Below are positions 7,572-13,280 of a DNA stretch of 29,707 nt, one piece after another. The stretch comes from a virus. The stretch's first letter is position 1, and each line of letters opens with the position of its first letter. The stretch covers positions 1 through 29,707 of the IMG/VR virus record IMGVR_UViG_3300042870_000438, one strand, 5' to 3'. Made by a program: the position numbers and the translations under genes. The notes under the pieces were generated by a model. The model was not told where the DNA came from, searched no databases, and saw only the letters and a list, made by a program, of their open reading frames with translations.

Positions 7572-8637
7572 GGACGAACTAGACGAAGAGGAAGTAGCGC
7601 TAGACGTAGACGCGATCGCACGACGCAACGCGAAACTACGCCGCGACAATTCGACGCTACGCCGTCAGTTAGACCAGTCCGAAGCGAAGACGGAAGAACT
7701 AACGCGGCTACTAGATTTTCACGATGCAATAACCGCAGCTGATACGCGCCCGCCTAAATGGCTTGCACCTAAGAAACCGCGTAGCGGTCATCACGCGACA
7801 CTAGTCGCGGTGCTTTCCGATACTCATTTTGATGAGGTAGTAAACCCTCACGAAGTGGGCGGGCTGAACGCCTATAACCGGGTCATAGCTACGCAGCGGC
7901 TCGAACGTTGGGCGGAAGGCGTCATAAAACTAGCTCGGCATTATCTAACCGGCGTCACTTATGACGGTGCGGTAGTGATGCTCGGCGGCGATATGTTTAC
8001 CGGCAACCTTCACGACCTCGCAGAAACAAACGAAGACACTATTTTCGGTTCGCTTCTCTACTGGTCTGAGCAGTTAGCGGCAGCTTTACAACTAATCGCG
8101 GACGAATTCGGCAAGCTGCACGTTCCGGTAGTGGTCGGTAATCACGGTCGGTTGACGCGCAAGCCGCGAACGAAACAACGCGCGCGCGATAATCTCGACT
8201 ATCTGTTAGGGCATATGCTCGCCCGGCAGTTACGCAGCGACTCTATAACGTTTGATATTCCTGACGGAACCGACGCTTGGGTACCGGTTTACGGTGTTAC
8301 GCATCTGCTGACGCATGGCGACCAGACTACGGGCGGCGGCGGTATCGGCGGTATATGGTCTCCGATTATGCGAATGTCTGCGCGTAAGGCGCAACGTTAC
8401 GCTGCCGAAGGGCGAACCTTTGACACTATGGTTATGGGCCATTGGCACCAACTTATAAGCGCACCGGAGCAGGGTTTGATTGTGAACGGTTCGCTTAAAG
8501 GCTACGACGAATACGCAGCCGTATGTAACTTCCGACCGGAGCAAGCTCAGCAAGCTTTATGGTTAGTTACACCGGAGCGCGGTATAACACTTTCCGCGCC
8601 GGTCATGGTCGCGGACCGTAAAAAAGAGGGATGGTAG
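7561..8637 (+). CDS. Calcineurin-like metallophosphoesterase
   Basis: This 358-aa protein starts with GTG. Residues 15-55 form a charged coiled coil (ARRNAKLRRDNSTLRRQLDQ). The catalytic core shows the full set of metal-binding motifs in order: SDTHFD (86-91), LGGD (141-144), GNH (193-195), THGD (251-254) and GHWH (293-296). This is a two-metal phosphoesterase that could act on nucleic acid, nucleotides or a phosphoprotein. It overlaps the CxxC/HTH protein and is followed four bases later by a DUF6378-like gene. The place in the late operon is odd for a nucleotide enzyme, but phosphoesterases of this type are seen in such positions in actinophages. The substrate is unknown. Confidence 0.9.
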   Translation: MAFRDELDEEEVALDVDAIARRNAKLRRDNSTLRRQLDQSEAKTEELTRLLDFHDAITAADTRPPKWLAPKKPRSGHHATLVAVLSDTHFDEVVNPHEVGGLNAYNRVIATQRLERWAEGVIKLARHYLTGVTYDGAVVMLGGDMFTGNLHDLAETNEDTIFGSLLYWSEQLAAALQLIADEFGKLHVPVVVGNHGRLTRKPRTKQRARDNLDYLLGHMLARQLRSDSITFDIPDGTDAWVPVYGVTHLLTHGDQTTGGGGIGGIWSPIMRMSARKAQRYAAEGRTFDTMVMGHWHQLISAPEQGLIVNGSLKGYDEYAAVCNFRPEQAQQALWLVTPERGITLSAPVMVADRKKEGW

Positions 8638-8640
8638 GCA

Positions 8641-8991
8641 ATGGGTACGCAGGAACCCGAAACGATTAAATGGGACTCGATCACGGCCGACGCGCATAAG
8701 CTCGTTTACGGCGACCGACAATTTGCGTACGCGCACCCGGTAGAAGACTGGACGCGAACGGTAGATATCTTCCGCGCTATTACAAATATTGAGCTGACGC
8801 CCGAAGAAGGCGCGCTTTTTATGGCGGCGGTTAAGTTGTCGCGCATCGCCTACGGACTAGAACAAATGCACCCGGCCGAACTAGTCCGCGACTCGGTAGT
8901 AGACCTAGCCGGATACGCCGAAGTCCTATGGGGAATTATGATTTACGAACCCGAAGACCATACAGAACCCGACGACGACTACGACGAATGA
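8641..8991 (+). CDS. DUF6378-like phage protein
   Basis: This 116-aa protein has the pattern 'A.KLVYGDRQFAYAHPVEDW.R' (about residues 17-38), then 'LTPEEGALFMAAVKLSRIAYG' and 'DSVVDLAGYAEVLWG'. These are the conserved blocks of DUF6378, a family found in phages next to nucleotide-metabolism genes and resembling all-alpha nucleotide pyrophosphohydrolases. The C-terminus is very acidic (EPDDDYDE). It ends in an ATGA overlap with the next gene. The biochemical role of the family is not established. A nucleotide-handling role is only a suggestion. Confidence 0.75.
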   Translation: MGTQEPETIKWDSITADAHKLVYGDRQFAYAHPVEDWTRTVDIFRAITNIELTPEEGALFMAAVKLSRIAYGLEQMHPAELVRDSVVDLAGYAEVLWGIMIYEPEDHTEPDDDYDE

Positions 8992-9254
8992 CCGAAGAAA
9001 CGTGGCCGTGGCTACTGTTCGCTTTCGAGCTGGTCGGCTTATTCGCTATGTCTCAGCTAGTCGGCAAACGAAAACGCTGGTACGGATGGCTTATCGTCGC
9101 GGCGTGTATGTCGCTACCGTGGCTTACCTACTCGCTTACTACCGGTCCGCGTTACGGTTTCGTAGCGTTGTCGCTTCTATGGCTTTCCGTACACATTACG
9201 AACGCTTACCGATGGAGGTTAGACGATGGCAGTAATAACGTTTCCGCATCCTGA
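8988..9254 (+). CDS. Small three-helix membrane protein, PnuC-like
   Basis: This 88-aa protein starts at ATG overlapping the previous stop (ATGA). Three hydrophobic helices lie at about residues 7-25, 32-50 and 56-72. 'W-Y-G-W-L-I-V' in helix 2, 'LPWLTYSLTTGPRYGFVALS' between helices 2 and 3, and 'ITNAYRWR' at the end recall short PnuC-like or NrdH-region membrane proteins of actinophages. It could be a transporter fragment or a membrane-altering protein. Its place between the phosphoesterase block and the holin makes a lysis-linked role possible too. A longer frame from 8928 exists but would overlap the upstream gene by 60 bases and lacks the coupling. Confidence 0.65.
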   Translation: MTEETWPWLLFAFELVGLFAMSQLVGKRKRWYGWLIVAACMSLPWLTYSLTTGPRYGFVALSLLWLSVHITNAYRWRLDDGSNNVSAS

Positions 9255-9342
9255 ATGGGACCTAGACGACGATCTAGACGACGACGAACGCGAATACGAA
9301 GACGAACCCGCAGTACCCTTAACTACACCCGGAGAAAACTAA
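9226..9342 (+). CDS. Small acidic protein (38 aa), unknown
   Basis: A frame of 38 codons beginning MAVITFPHPEWDLDDDL and ending ...PLTTPGEN, with about a third Asp and Glu. It has the best ribosome-binding site in this area, GGAGGT at 9214-9219, six bases before ATG. It overlaps the membrane protein by 29 bases and the holin start by one base (TAATG). The good site and precise junctions make translation likely. I recognise no family. It may couple holin translation to the upstream genes. Confidence 0.6.
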   Translation: MAVITFPHPEWDLDDDLDDDEREYEDEPAVPLTTPGEN

Positions 9343-9569
9343 TGTTCAATATTCAATGGCTACGCGACGCTACCGAACGCGCGCTTAAATCCGCAGCGCA
9401 AGCGATCGTACTCGCGTTAGGCGCGTCGCAAGGTTTCGACCTTTTCGCGGCTGACTGGCAGAACGTCGCAGGTATCGCGGCGGGTGCTGCGGTTCTGTCG
9501 GTTCTTACGTCGGTTATCTCCGCGCCGCTCGGCGTTAAAGGTTCCGCTTCGCTTCTGTCGGGTAAGTAA
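9342..9569 (+). CDS. Holin, r1t type
   Basis: This 75-aa protein opens 'MFNIQWLRDATERALKSAAQ', then 'AIVLALGAS', 'DWQNVAGIAAGAAVLSVLTS' and a C-terminal 'SASLLSGK'. The order 'ERA.KS.AQ' - hydrophobic - 'DW' - hydrophobic - 'S.A' is the pattern of r1t-type phage holins, which have two membrane helices and a short tail. It would permeabilise the membrane so that the endolysin at 6246 can reach the wall. I chose ATG at 9342 because it overlaps the preceding stop. An upstream start at 9255 would add a very Arg-rich stretch that is out of character. It lies 2.3 kb from the endolysin, so the lysis genes are split. Confidence 0.8.
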   Translation: MFNIQWLRDATERALKSAAQAIVLALGASQGFDLFAADWQNVAGIAAGAAVLSVLTSVISAPLGVKGSASLLSGK

Positions 9570-9907
9570 TGGCTACTCCGGCTTACTATCCTATTTCGAT
9601 TCGTATTGGCGATACGGAAACGGTAACGGTTACTTTGCAGGAATCTAACGGCACGCCGGTAGATATCACCGGGCGTACATATGCTGCGCAGATTCGAGCT
9701 ACTGCCGATGCCGCTTCCACTATTGCTACGTTTACTTGTGCGATTACGAACGCCGCTGCCGGGCAATTCGCTTGCACGCTTTCCGCGACTACGACCGGTG
9801 CGCTCAGTATCGGAACTGGCGTATGGGATTTACAGGAAACGAACGGCACCGTTAAGACGACGATCCTCGCCGGGCCGGTCCGTATTGACTACGACGTTAC
9901 GCGATGA
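9569..9907 (+). CDS. Beta-rich structural protein, BppU/Ig-like
   Basis: This 112-aa protein starts one base into the holin stop (TAATG). It reads 'ISIRIGDTETVTVTLQESNGTPVDITGRTYAAQIR', then 'GQFACTLSATTTGALSIGTGVWDLQETNG'. The alternation of beta strands and 'G.T....L....G.PVDITG.T..AQIR' resembles the N-terminal domains of baseplate upper proteins and tail-fibre linked proteins. It is followed with a 4-base overlap by a TNF-like fibre head, so the pair may form one adhesion device. The function is inferred. Confidence 0.6.
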   Translation: MATPAYYPISIRIGDTETVTVTLQESNGTPVDITGRTYAAQIRATADAASTIATFTCAITNAAAGQFACTLSATTTGALSIGTGVWDLQETNGTVKTTILAGPVRIDYDVTR

Positions 9908-10485
9908 GTAGCAACGTGACGGTTCGGGTTACGGATGTAGTCGTACGGTCGGCGTCTTCGGATGTTGTCGTACGGTCTGCCGGTCCCGTTGTCGTCGCTG
10001 CGGGCGGTTCCGGTCCTGCCGGGCCTACGTGGGAAGGCTGGTACGGATCGTTCAGCGACTCGACTACGCAAACGCTAACGGCGAATACGGCTACGCCTAT
10101 TCGGTTTAATACGACCGAGGAAAGCTACGGCGTAACAGTAGGGTCGCCTACGTCGCGGCTCGTAATCGCTAACGCCGGTACGTATAACGTTCAGTTTTCC
10201 GCGCAGTTAGATAAAACCGATAGCGGCGAAGATAACGTTTCGGTATGGCTGCGCGTTAACGGTTCGGACGTGGCGCGGACGTGTACCGATTTAACGCTTC
10301 CGAAGAATGACGCAAAAGCGGTAGCGGCGTGGAATTTTGTTTACACGTTTACCGCTGGTCAGTATCTCGAAATCGTATGGTCTTCGGCCGATCACGATAT
10401 GAGGCTTTACGCGGAAGGCGCGCGGACGGGTCCGGTTCGCCCGGCGGTGCCGTCGGTTATTTGTACGGTTACGCGGGTGGCTTAG
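9904..10485 (+). CDS. Tail fibre / receptor-binding protein with C1q/TNF-like head
   Basis: This 193-aa protein has an N-terminal repeat of Val/Arg/Ser (VTVRVTDVVVRSASSDVVVR) and then a short collagen-like 'GGSGPAGPTWEG' at about 34-46. A C-terminal beta domain follows, containing 'NTATPIRFNTTEESYGVTVG', 'LVIANAGTYNVQFSAQLDK', 'VWLRVNGSDV' and 'AWNFVYTFTAGQYLEIVWSS'. This order is the hallmark of C1q/TNF-like trimeric head domains in phage fibres. It is the last gene of the late transcription unit and is followed by hairpins and a terminator. The host receptor is unknown. Confidence 0.75.
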   Translation: MSSNVTVRVTDVVVRSASSDVVVRSAGPVVVAAGGSGPAGPTWEGWYGSFSDSTTQTLTANTATPIRFNTTEESYGVTVGSPTSRLVIANAGTYNVQFSAQLDKTDSGEDNVSVWLRVNGSDVARTCTDLTLPKNDAKAVAAWNFVYTFTAGQYLEIVWSSADHDMRLYAEGARTGPVRPAVPSVICTVTRVA

Positions 10486-10670
10486 GTCTCCGGCTCAGCG
10501 ACGGCGCGTATTCCTGCACGCGCCGAATAGACGGTTTGCACCGTATGGGGCAACCAGTCACTAATACCATTAGAGCCGGTCGCGAATGGCCCGGTTACCT
10601 TCACGGGTGGCCGGGCCATTTTGCGTTTTCCGGTGCATTTCCCCACGTCAGAAACTCAGAAAATAAACCC
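10486..10670. other. Intergenic region with two hairpins and a terminator between late and early operons
   Basis: No convincing gene lies here. Directly after the fibre gene stop there is an 8-bp stem (10502-10509 with 10518-10525, loop of eight) and a 5-bp stem (10531-10535 with 10540-10544, loop TTGC). Further on is a strong terminator hairpin (10585-10629). The first two may protect the 3' end of the late mRNA. The early promoter begins at 10671. Confidence 0.7.
10585..10629 (+). terminator. Rho-independent terminator of the late operon
   Basis: A perfect 10-bp stem, AATGGCCCGG (10585-10594) with CCGGGCCATT (10611-10620), is followed by TTGCGTTTTC. The loop contains a smaller ACC/GGT pairing. 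It ends the long late unit and lies 42 bases before the early promoter. Confidence 0.85.
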
Positions 10671-10700
10671 TTGACAGACCGTGACGGTTTGTGATTGGAT
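10671..10700 (+). promoter_or_regulatory. Promoter P1 of the early region (sigma70-like)
   Basis: A perfect -35 box TTGACA lies at 10671-10676, with an 18-base spacer to TTGGAT (10695-10700). A second, homologous copy lies at 11018-11046. Both copies share ACCGTGACG in the spacer and the leader that follows. It stands right after a terminator and before the first early gene. The -10 box is weak by the usual consensus, so activation by a protein (for example the phage WhiB) is conceivable. Confidence 0.7.
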
Positions 10701-10744
10701 ATCCATATCGGGAGGACAGACCTACCGAATAGCTCCGAAGGGGA
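10699..10744 (+). repeat. Conserved leader, copy 1 (blocks A and B)
   Basis: Block A, ATATCCATATCGGGA (10699-10713), and block B, AGCTCCGAAGGGGA (10731-10744, includes the ribosome-binding site), recur at 11045-11059 and 11075-11088. The sequence between the blocks differs, but in both copies CGGGA can pair with a partner just before block B. That suggests a conserved hairpin ahead of the start codon. Confidence 0.75.
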
Positions 10745-10748
10745 CACA

Positions 10749-11012
10749 ATGACCAGCACCGTAAGTATCAAAATCGCAGGACGCAGCTATACCGTAGATA
10801 TCGAAAGCCGCAAGACCGGAACGTTTGCCGACGTATACGAAGTGCGCGGCAACCGGAGCGCGTTCGGCGGGCTATTTGTTCGCGAAGACGGCGTATTCGT
10901 GGTGATCGGAATTAGTGCGCTAGAGCGTGCGCATAGCTTCGAGATCGCCGCCGCTCTTGGCGACCACGCTGCCGCGATGCTTGCGGCTAAGCGGGAAGCG
11001 GTAGCGGCGTAG
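10749..11012 (+). CDS. Small early protein (87 aa), unknown
   Basis: The start ATG at 10749 follows the ribosome-binding site CCGAAGGGGA in the conserved leader. An in-frame ATG at 10695 lies within the promoter and is rejected. The protein (MTSTVSIKIAGRSYTVDIES...) has an N-terminal beta part with 'KIAGRSYTVDI' and 'FADVYEVRGN', and an Ala-rich helical C-terminus. It is the first gene of the early region and has its own promoter, so it is probably made early and in quantity. I recognise no family. A host take-over role would be typical for such a position but is not shown. Confidence 0.7.
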   Translation: MTSTVSIKIAGRSYTVDIESRKTGTFADVYEVRGNRSAFGGLFVREDGVFVVIGISALERAHSFEIAAALGDHAAAMLAAKREAVAA

Positions 11013-11017
11013 GGTAC

Positions 11018-11046
11018 TTGCATACCGTGACGCAATGTGCTTAAAT
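11018..11046 (+). promoter_or_regulatory. Promoter P2 of the early region (duplicate of P1)
   Basis: TTGCAT (11018-11023) and TTAAAT (11041-11046) are separated by 17 bases. ACCGTGACG (11024-11032) lies in the spacer, exactly 12 bases before the conserved ATATCC, as in P1. It lies in the short gap after the first early gene. It has a weaker -35 but better -10 than P1. Confidence 0.6.
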
Positions 11047-11088
11047 ATCCATATCGGGACGGCAAGCGTTCCGCAGCTCCGAAGGGGA
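11045..11088 (+). repeat. Conserved leader, copy 2 (blocks A and B)
   Basis: ATATCCATATCGGGA (11045-11059) and AGCTCCGAAGGGGA (11075-11088) match copy 1 exactly in both blocks, with 15 rather than 17 bases between them. CGGGA can pair with TTCCG (one G-U) just before block B. The start codon follows four bases after block B in both copies, and the coding starts both read ATGACCA. Confidence 0.75.
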
Positions 11089-11092
11089 GACA

Positions 11093-11401
11093 ATGACCAC
11101 GATTAAGCTTACGAAACTACAAGCCGAAGAAATCGCTTACCGGCTCAGCATTAACGAAGACTCACAAACCGAAGCGCACCCGGAAGACCGTCTTCCGGTA
11201 TGGGGATCGGTTAACGGTTTGCAACTCACGATTACGGACCGCGATAACTGTCTAGACGACATAGACGAAATTACCGACCGGTGGAGCGACTACGCCGCTA
11301 GCGGAGAAGCTGACTCGTTCGCCGCGTACGGTTCGGTTCGTTCCATGATTGGACTACGGGCAAAGATCGTAGACGCGTTCGCCGTGGCGGTGTCAGCATG
11401 A
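11093..11401 (+). CDS. Early protein (102 aa), unknown
   Basis: ATG at 11093 follows the second conserved leader with GAAGGGGA. The protein begins MTTIKLTKLQAEEIAYRLSI and contains 'VNGLQLTITDRDNCLDDIDEITDRWSDYA'. It is mixed alpha/beta and acidic, with an Ala/Val-rich C-terminal helix. It ends in an ATGA overlap with the next gene, so the two are coupled. I do not recognise a family. With its own promoter it is likely an early, regulated product. Confidence 0.75.
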   Translation: MTTIKLTKLQAEEIAYRLSINEDSQTEAHPEDRLPVWGSVNGLQLTITDRDNCLDDIDEITDRWSDYAASGEADSFAAYGSVRSMIGLRAKIVDAFAVAVSA

Positions 11402-11619
11402 CCGAACCGCTAGACCTAACCGAAGGCGATCGGCGGCTATTAGTCGCCGCTCTCCTGCAATACCGTTCGCACCTACTCGGCTACGTACATTCTCTCGCCT
11501 TAGAGAACGGCGACCAGTACGCCGCCGACTCCGCGATATTGCGCGACGGCCACGCCGAACGCCTCACCGACCGTATTCGTAATACAGGCGGTGCAGTCCT
11601 AACCGATGGCGAAGAATGA
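11398..11619 (+). CDS. Early helical protein (73 aa), unknown
   Basis: It starts in an ATGA overlap. The sequence (MTEPLDLTEGDRRLLVAALLQYRSHLLGYV...) is probably all-helical, with 'EGDRRLLVAALLQYRSHL' as a clear amphipathic helix. There are no Cys clusters or catalytic motifs. It overlaps the following gene by 14 bases. Likely a small phage regulator or accessory protein, but nothing in the sequence proves this. Confidence 0.65.
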   Translation: MTEPLDLTEGDRRLLVAALLQYRSHLLGYVHSLALENGDQYAADSAILRDGHAERLTDRIRNTGGAVLTDGEE

Positions 11620-11812
11620 TGCACAACGCGCCCGCGAATATCGAGATCGCAAACGCGGTAGACCGCCTAGAGACTTGCAGCCTTGCGGAACGTACGCCGC
11701 AGCGGTCCGGCACCGACGCAAAGCCGAACCGGTCTGCGATCTATGTCGTACCGTCTTGGCTGAACGCGCTAGAACGTATTACCGCACCACTACTGGCCGT
11801 GACGAATTGTAA
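11606..11812 (+). CDS. Small basic Cys protein (CGTYAA...RHRR family)
   Basis: This 68-aa protein has the pattern 'PCGTYAAAVRHRRKAEPVCDLCRTVLAERARTYYR'. That pattern recurs in many actinophages as a short basic protein with a CGT..A..RHRR motif and a CxxC pair, possibly binding zinc and nucleic acid. The N-terminus is basic (MAKNDAQRAREYRDRKRGRPP) and looks like a DNA-binding tail. An overlapping frame at 11616-11876 has no such pattern and is rejected. The family is known to me only as hypothetical. Confidence 0.7.
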   Translation: MAKNDAQRAREYRDRKRGRPPRDLQPCGTYAAAVRHRRKAEPVCDLCRTVLAERARTYYRTTTGRDEL

Positions 11813-11872
11813 CTATGCGCGCGAGTGTCACACGGACGCGGCAAACTATCCAACACTCAGCAAGGGGACCGA

Positions 11873-12208
11873 ATGACCATCTACGAAGCACCTACACTTT
11901 TTCCGGCATGGCAAACGACTACCGGAAAATTCGAGACCATAGACGACAAGTTTCGCGCCTTTCACGACGCTAACCCGTGGGTAGCCGATGAGCTAGAGAA
12001 GCTCGCTGACGTGGAATACCGACACGGCGACGGTCGCATAGGGATTAAGTATCTAATCGAGGTGCTGCGATGGAACTATCGACGTGCTACGACCGGGCAA
12101 CCGTTCCGAATCGACAACGATTTTACGTCTCGCTACGCCCGGTTACTGGTCGATCGTCGTCCGGAATTTTCCGACCTATTCGAAACACGTACACTACGAA
12201 GAGAGTAA
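11873..12208 (+). CDS. Conserved phage protein (kFxxFHxxNP family), unknown function
   Basis: I chose ATG at 11873 (111 aa), preceded by AAGGGGA. An in-frame start at 11825 would place the binding site inside the gene. The protein has 'DKFRAFHDANPWVADELEKLA', 'GRIGIKYLIEVLRWNYRRATTG', 'RIDNDFTSRYARLLVDRRPEF' and 'LFETRTLRRE'. This set of blocks is common in phages and mobile elements of many bacteria, and I know no assigned function. It is followed by a 211-base noncoding region with strong RNA folding. Confidence 0.75.
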   Translation: MTIYEAPTLFPAWQTTTGKFETIDDKFRAFHDANPWVADELEKLADVEYRHGDGRIGIKYLIEVLRWNYRRATTGQPFRIDNDFTSRYARLLVDRRPEFSDLFETRTLRRE

Positions 12209-12216
12209 GTAGGCTG

Positions 12217-12339
12217 CGTAGTATTGCGGTAGTCGTATCGGTGGTCGCTCTATAAATAGCGGCGAGTCGCGTAACTTAGGAAGGCGCGCGACTCCGGGTA
12301 CCCGCCATCCGTCACCGGTACGGCTATCGGAATACTACG
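12217..12339 (+). ncRNA. Candidate structured RNA / folded leader
   Basis: In the 211-base gap before the gene at 12420 the sequence can fold into nested long stems. CGTAGTATT (12217-12225) pairs with AATACTACG (12331-12339), a perfect 9 bp. CGTATCGGTG (12234-12243) pairs with CACCGGTACG (12313-12322), 10 bp with one G-U. Inside, GAGTCGCG (12264-12271) pairs with CGCGACTC (12287-12294), extended by GCGG (12259-12262) with CCGC (12302-12305). An alternative 7-bp hairpin (12321-12327 with 12344-12350) competes with the closing stems, as in a switch. A TATAAA at 12251 could be a -10 box, but no good -35 is seen. No known RNA family is recognised. Confidence 0.55.
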
Positions 12340-12365
12340 GGCCATAGCCGTTCGGGAGTCCGGTT

Positions 12366-12381
12366 CTGTCTAGGCGGACAG
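12366..12381 (+). other. Small hairpin upstream of the gene at 12420
   Basis: CTGTC (12366-12370) pairs with GACAG (12377-12381), extended by a T-G pair to an AGGC tetraloop. It stands between the large folded element and the ribosome-binding site GGGGAAAG at 12412-12419. It could be part of the same leader RNA. Confidence 0.4.
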
Positions 12382-12419
12382 CGAGTAGTAGACCACTAAC
12401 CAAACAGATAGGGGAAAGA

Positions 12420-12839
12420 ATGTACGTAATCGAAAACGAAGCGCAGTTTATTTACGCTTCCGTAACTAAGACCGGGCGACCGCTTGTAAATTTTAAGGGT
12501 CTCCTATTCTCCGGCGACGATCCCGCCGCGCTTCTCGACCAGCTCACAAAGGCGACCGCAGCGCTACGCAAAGCACTAGACGAATACAATGCGACGCAGC
12601 TCGCCGGGACTGAACTAAAAGCCCGCGACCCTTTCGAACGTCTCAACACTTCCACCCGTTCGGTAGATATTGAAGACGTAAACGCAGGCGACCAAATTCG
12701 CATAGGGGGATGGTGGCACCGGGTAGAGGAAATCAAAGAACGTCGCCACGGCGTAACCGTTAAGACGACCCGTAACGAATGGTTCGCGTTTGACCACGGC
12801 GACCGAGTAACGATCGCGACGGGCGGCGACAATGAATAG
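12420..12839 (+). CDS. Protein with C-terminal small beta-barrel, unknown
   Basis: This 139-aa protein starts at ATG after AGGGGAAAG. The N-terminal ~65 residues (NEAQFIYASVTKTGRPLVNFKG...) end in a helix 'AALLDQLTKATAALRKALDE'. The C-terminal part from about residue 82 (SVDIEDVNAGDQIRIGGWWHRVEEIKERRHGVTVKT) reads like a small KOW- or Hint-like beta-barrel, with 'AGDQI...G.W..V..I' and 'HGDRVTIA'. It stands after the folded noncoding region and before a membrane protein with an 8-base overlap. The function is not known. A nucleic acid-binding role is possible. Confidence 0.65.
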   Translation: MYVIENEAQFIYASVTKTGRPLVNFKGLLFSGDDPAALLDQLTKATAALRKALDEYNATQLAGTELKARDPFERLNTSTRSVDIEDVNAGDQIRIGGWWHRVEEIKERRHGVTVKTTRNEWFAFDHGDRVTIATGGDNE

Positions 12840-13113
12840 CGCAGCTAAGTACGGTGCCGCTCTCGCGTTTATCGGTTTCGCATTGTTTACGCTGAACTGG
12901 TTTATAGAAACGTCTATAGCTGCCGGGACGATCGTTTACGCGTTACTCACGTTGGTTTCGGCTACGGTCGGTATCGGTCTACTAGTGGTGCATCACCGCG
13001 CAGAAACGAAACGCGAACAGGCGCGGGAGCGGCGTTACCGGGCGTCAGAGGATCGCGCCCGGCTGATGGAAGAAACGTATAACTGGCAGCGGGAGCGTAC
13101 GCAATGGAATTAG
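12832..13113 (+). CDS. Membrane protein with basic cytoplasmic tail
   Basis: This 93-aa protein has two hydrophobic helices (about residues 8-28 and 31-54). A highly charged tail follows, with 'HHRAETKREQARERRYRASEDRARLMEETYNWQRERTQ', a likely coiled coil. It is located in the early/replication block, so it is more likely a membrane anchor, superinfection or host-modifying protein than a holin. It overlaps the next gene by 10 bases. No family is recognised. Confidence 0.65.
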   Translation: MNSAAKYGAALAFIGFALFTLNWFIETSIAAGTIVYALLTLVSATVGIGLLVVHHRAETKREQARERRYRASEDRARLMEETYNWQRERTQWN

Positions 13114-13280
13114 AAGCCGATCAAACTACCCGGCCTTGCCGATGCGGTGAATATCAGCTACCGGTAAGCGTGGAAAGTGCAGAACGGGTAGACGCCGGTA
13201 AAGCAGACTTACTATGTAGCCCTAACTGTTGGGGCATCTACTTGGCTCGACGTGGCAACAACGATAAGGGGAACGAATGA
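13104..13280 (+). CDS. Small zinc-ribbon protein (58 aa)
   Basis: A frame of 58 codons (MELEADQTTRPCRCGEYQLP...). It has a Cys pair CRC at 12-14 and a second C-x3-C at 38-42 (LLCSPNC), which can form a zinc ribbon. It overlaps the membrane protein by 10 bases and shares an ATGA junction with the ERF gene, so it is well embedded in the operon. It may be an accessory of the recombination gene that follows. It is below the size many gene finders accept. Confidence 0.7.
   Translation: MELEADQTTRPCRCGEYQLPVSVESAERVDAGKADLLCSPNCWGIYLARRGNNDKGNE

Noticed and set aside
8928-9254. Longer form of the PnuC-like protein starting at 8928
   Set aside because: It would overlap the upstream gene by 64 bases and add an Arg-rich start. 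ATG at 8988 with the ATGA junction is better.
11616-11876. 86-codon frame overlapping the small Cys protein
   Set aside because: The frame at 11606-11812 carries a recurrent actinophage pattern (CGTYAA...RHRR...CxxC). This one does not.
12420-12839. Minus-strand open frames opposite this gene and others (for example 12452-12832, 601-1008)
   Set aside because: They are shadows of the + strand genes caused by codon composition. They have no binding sites or recognisable products.
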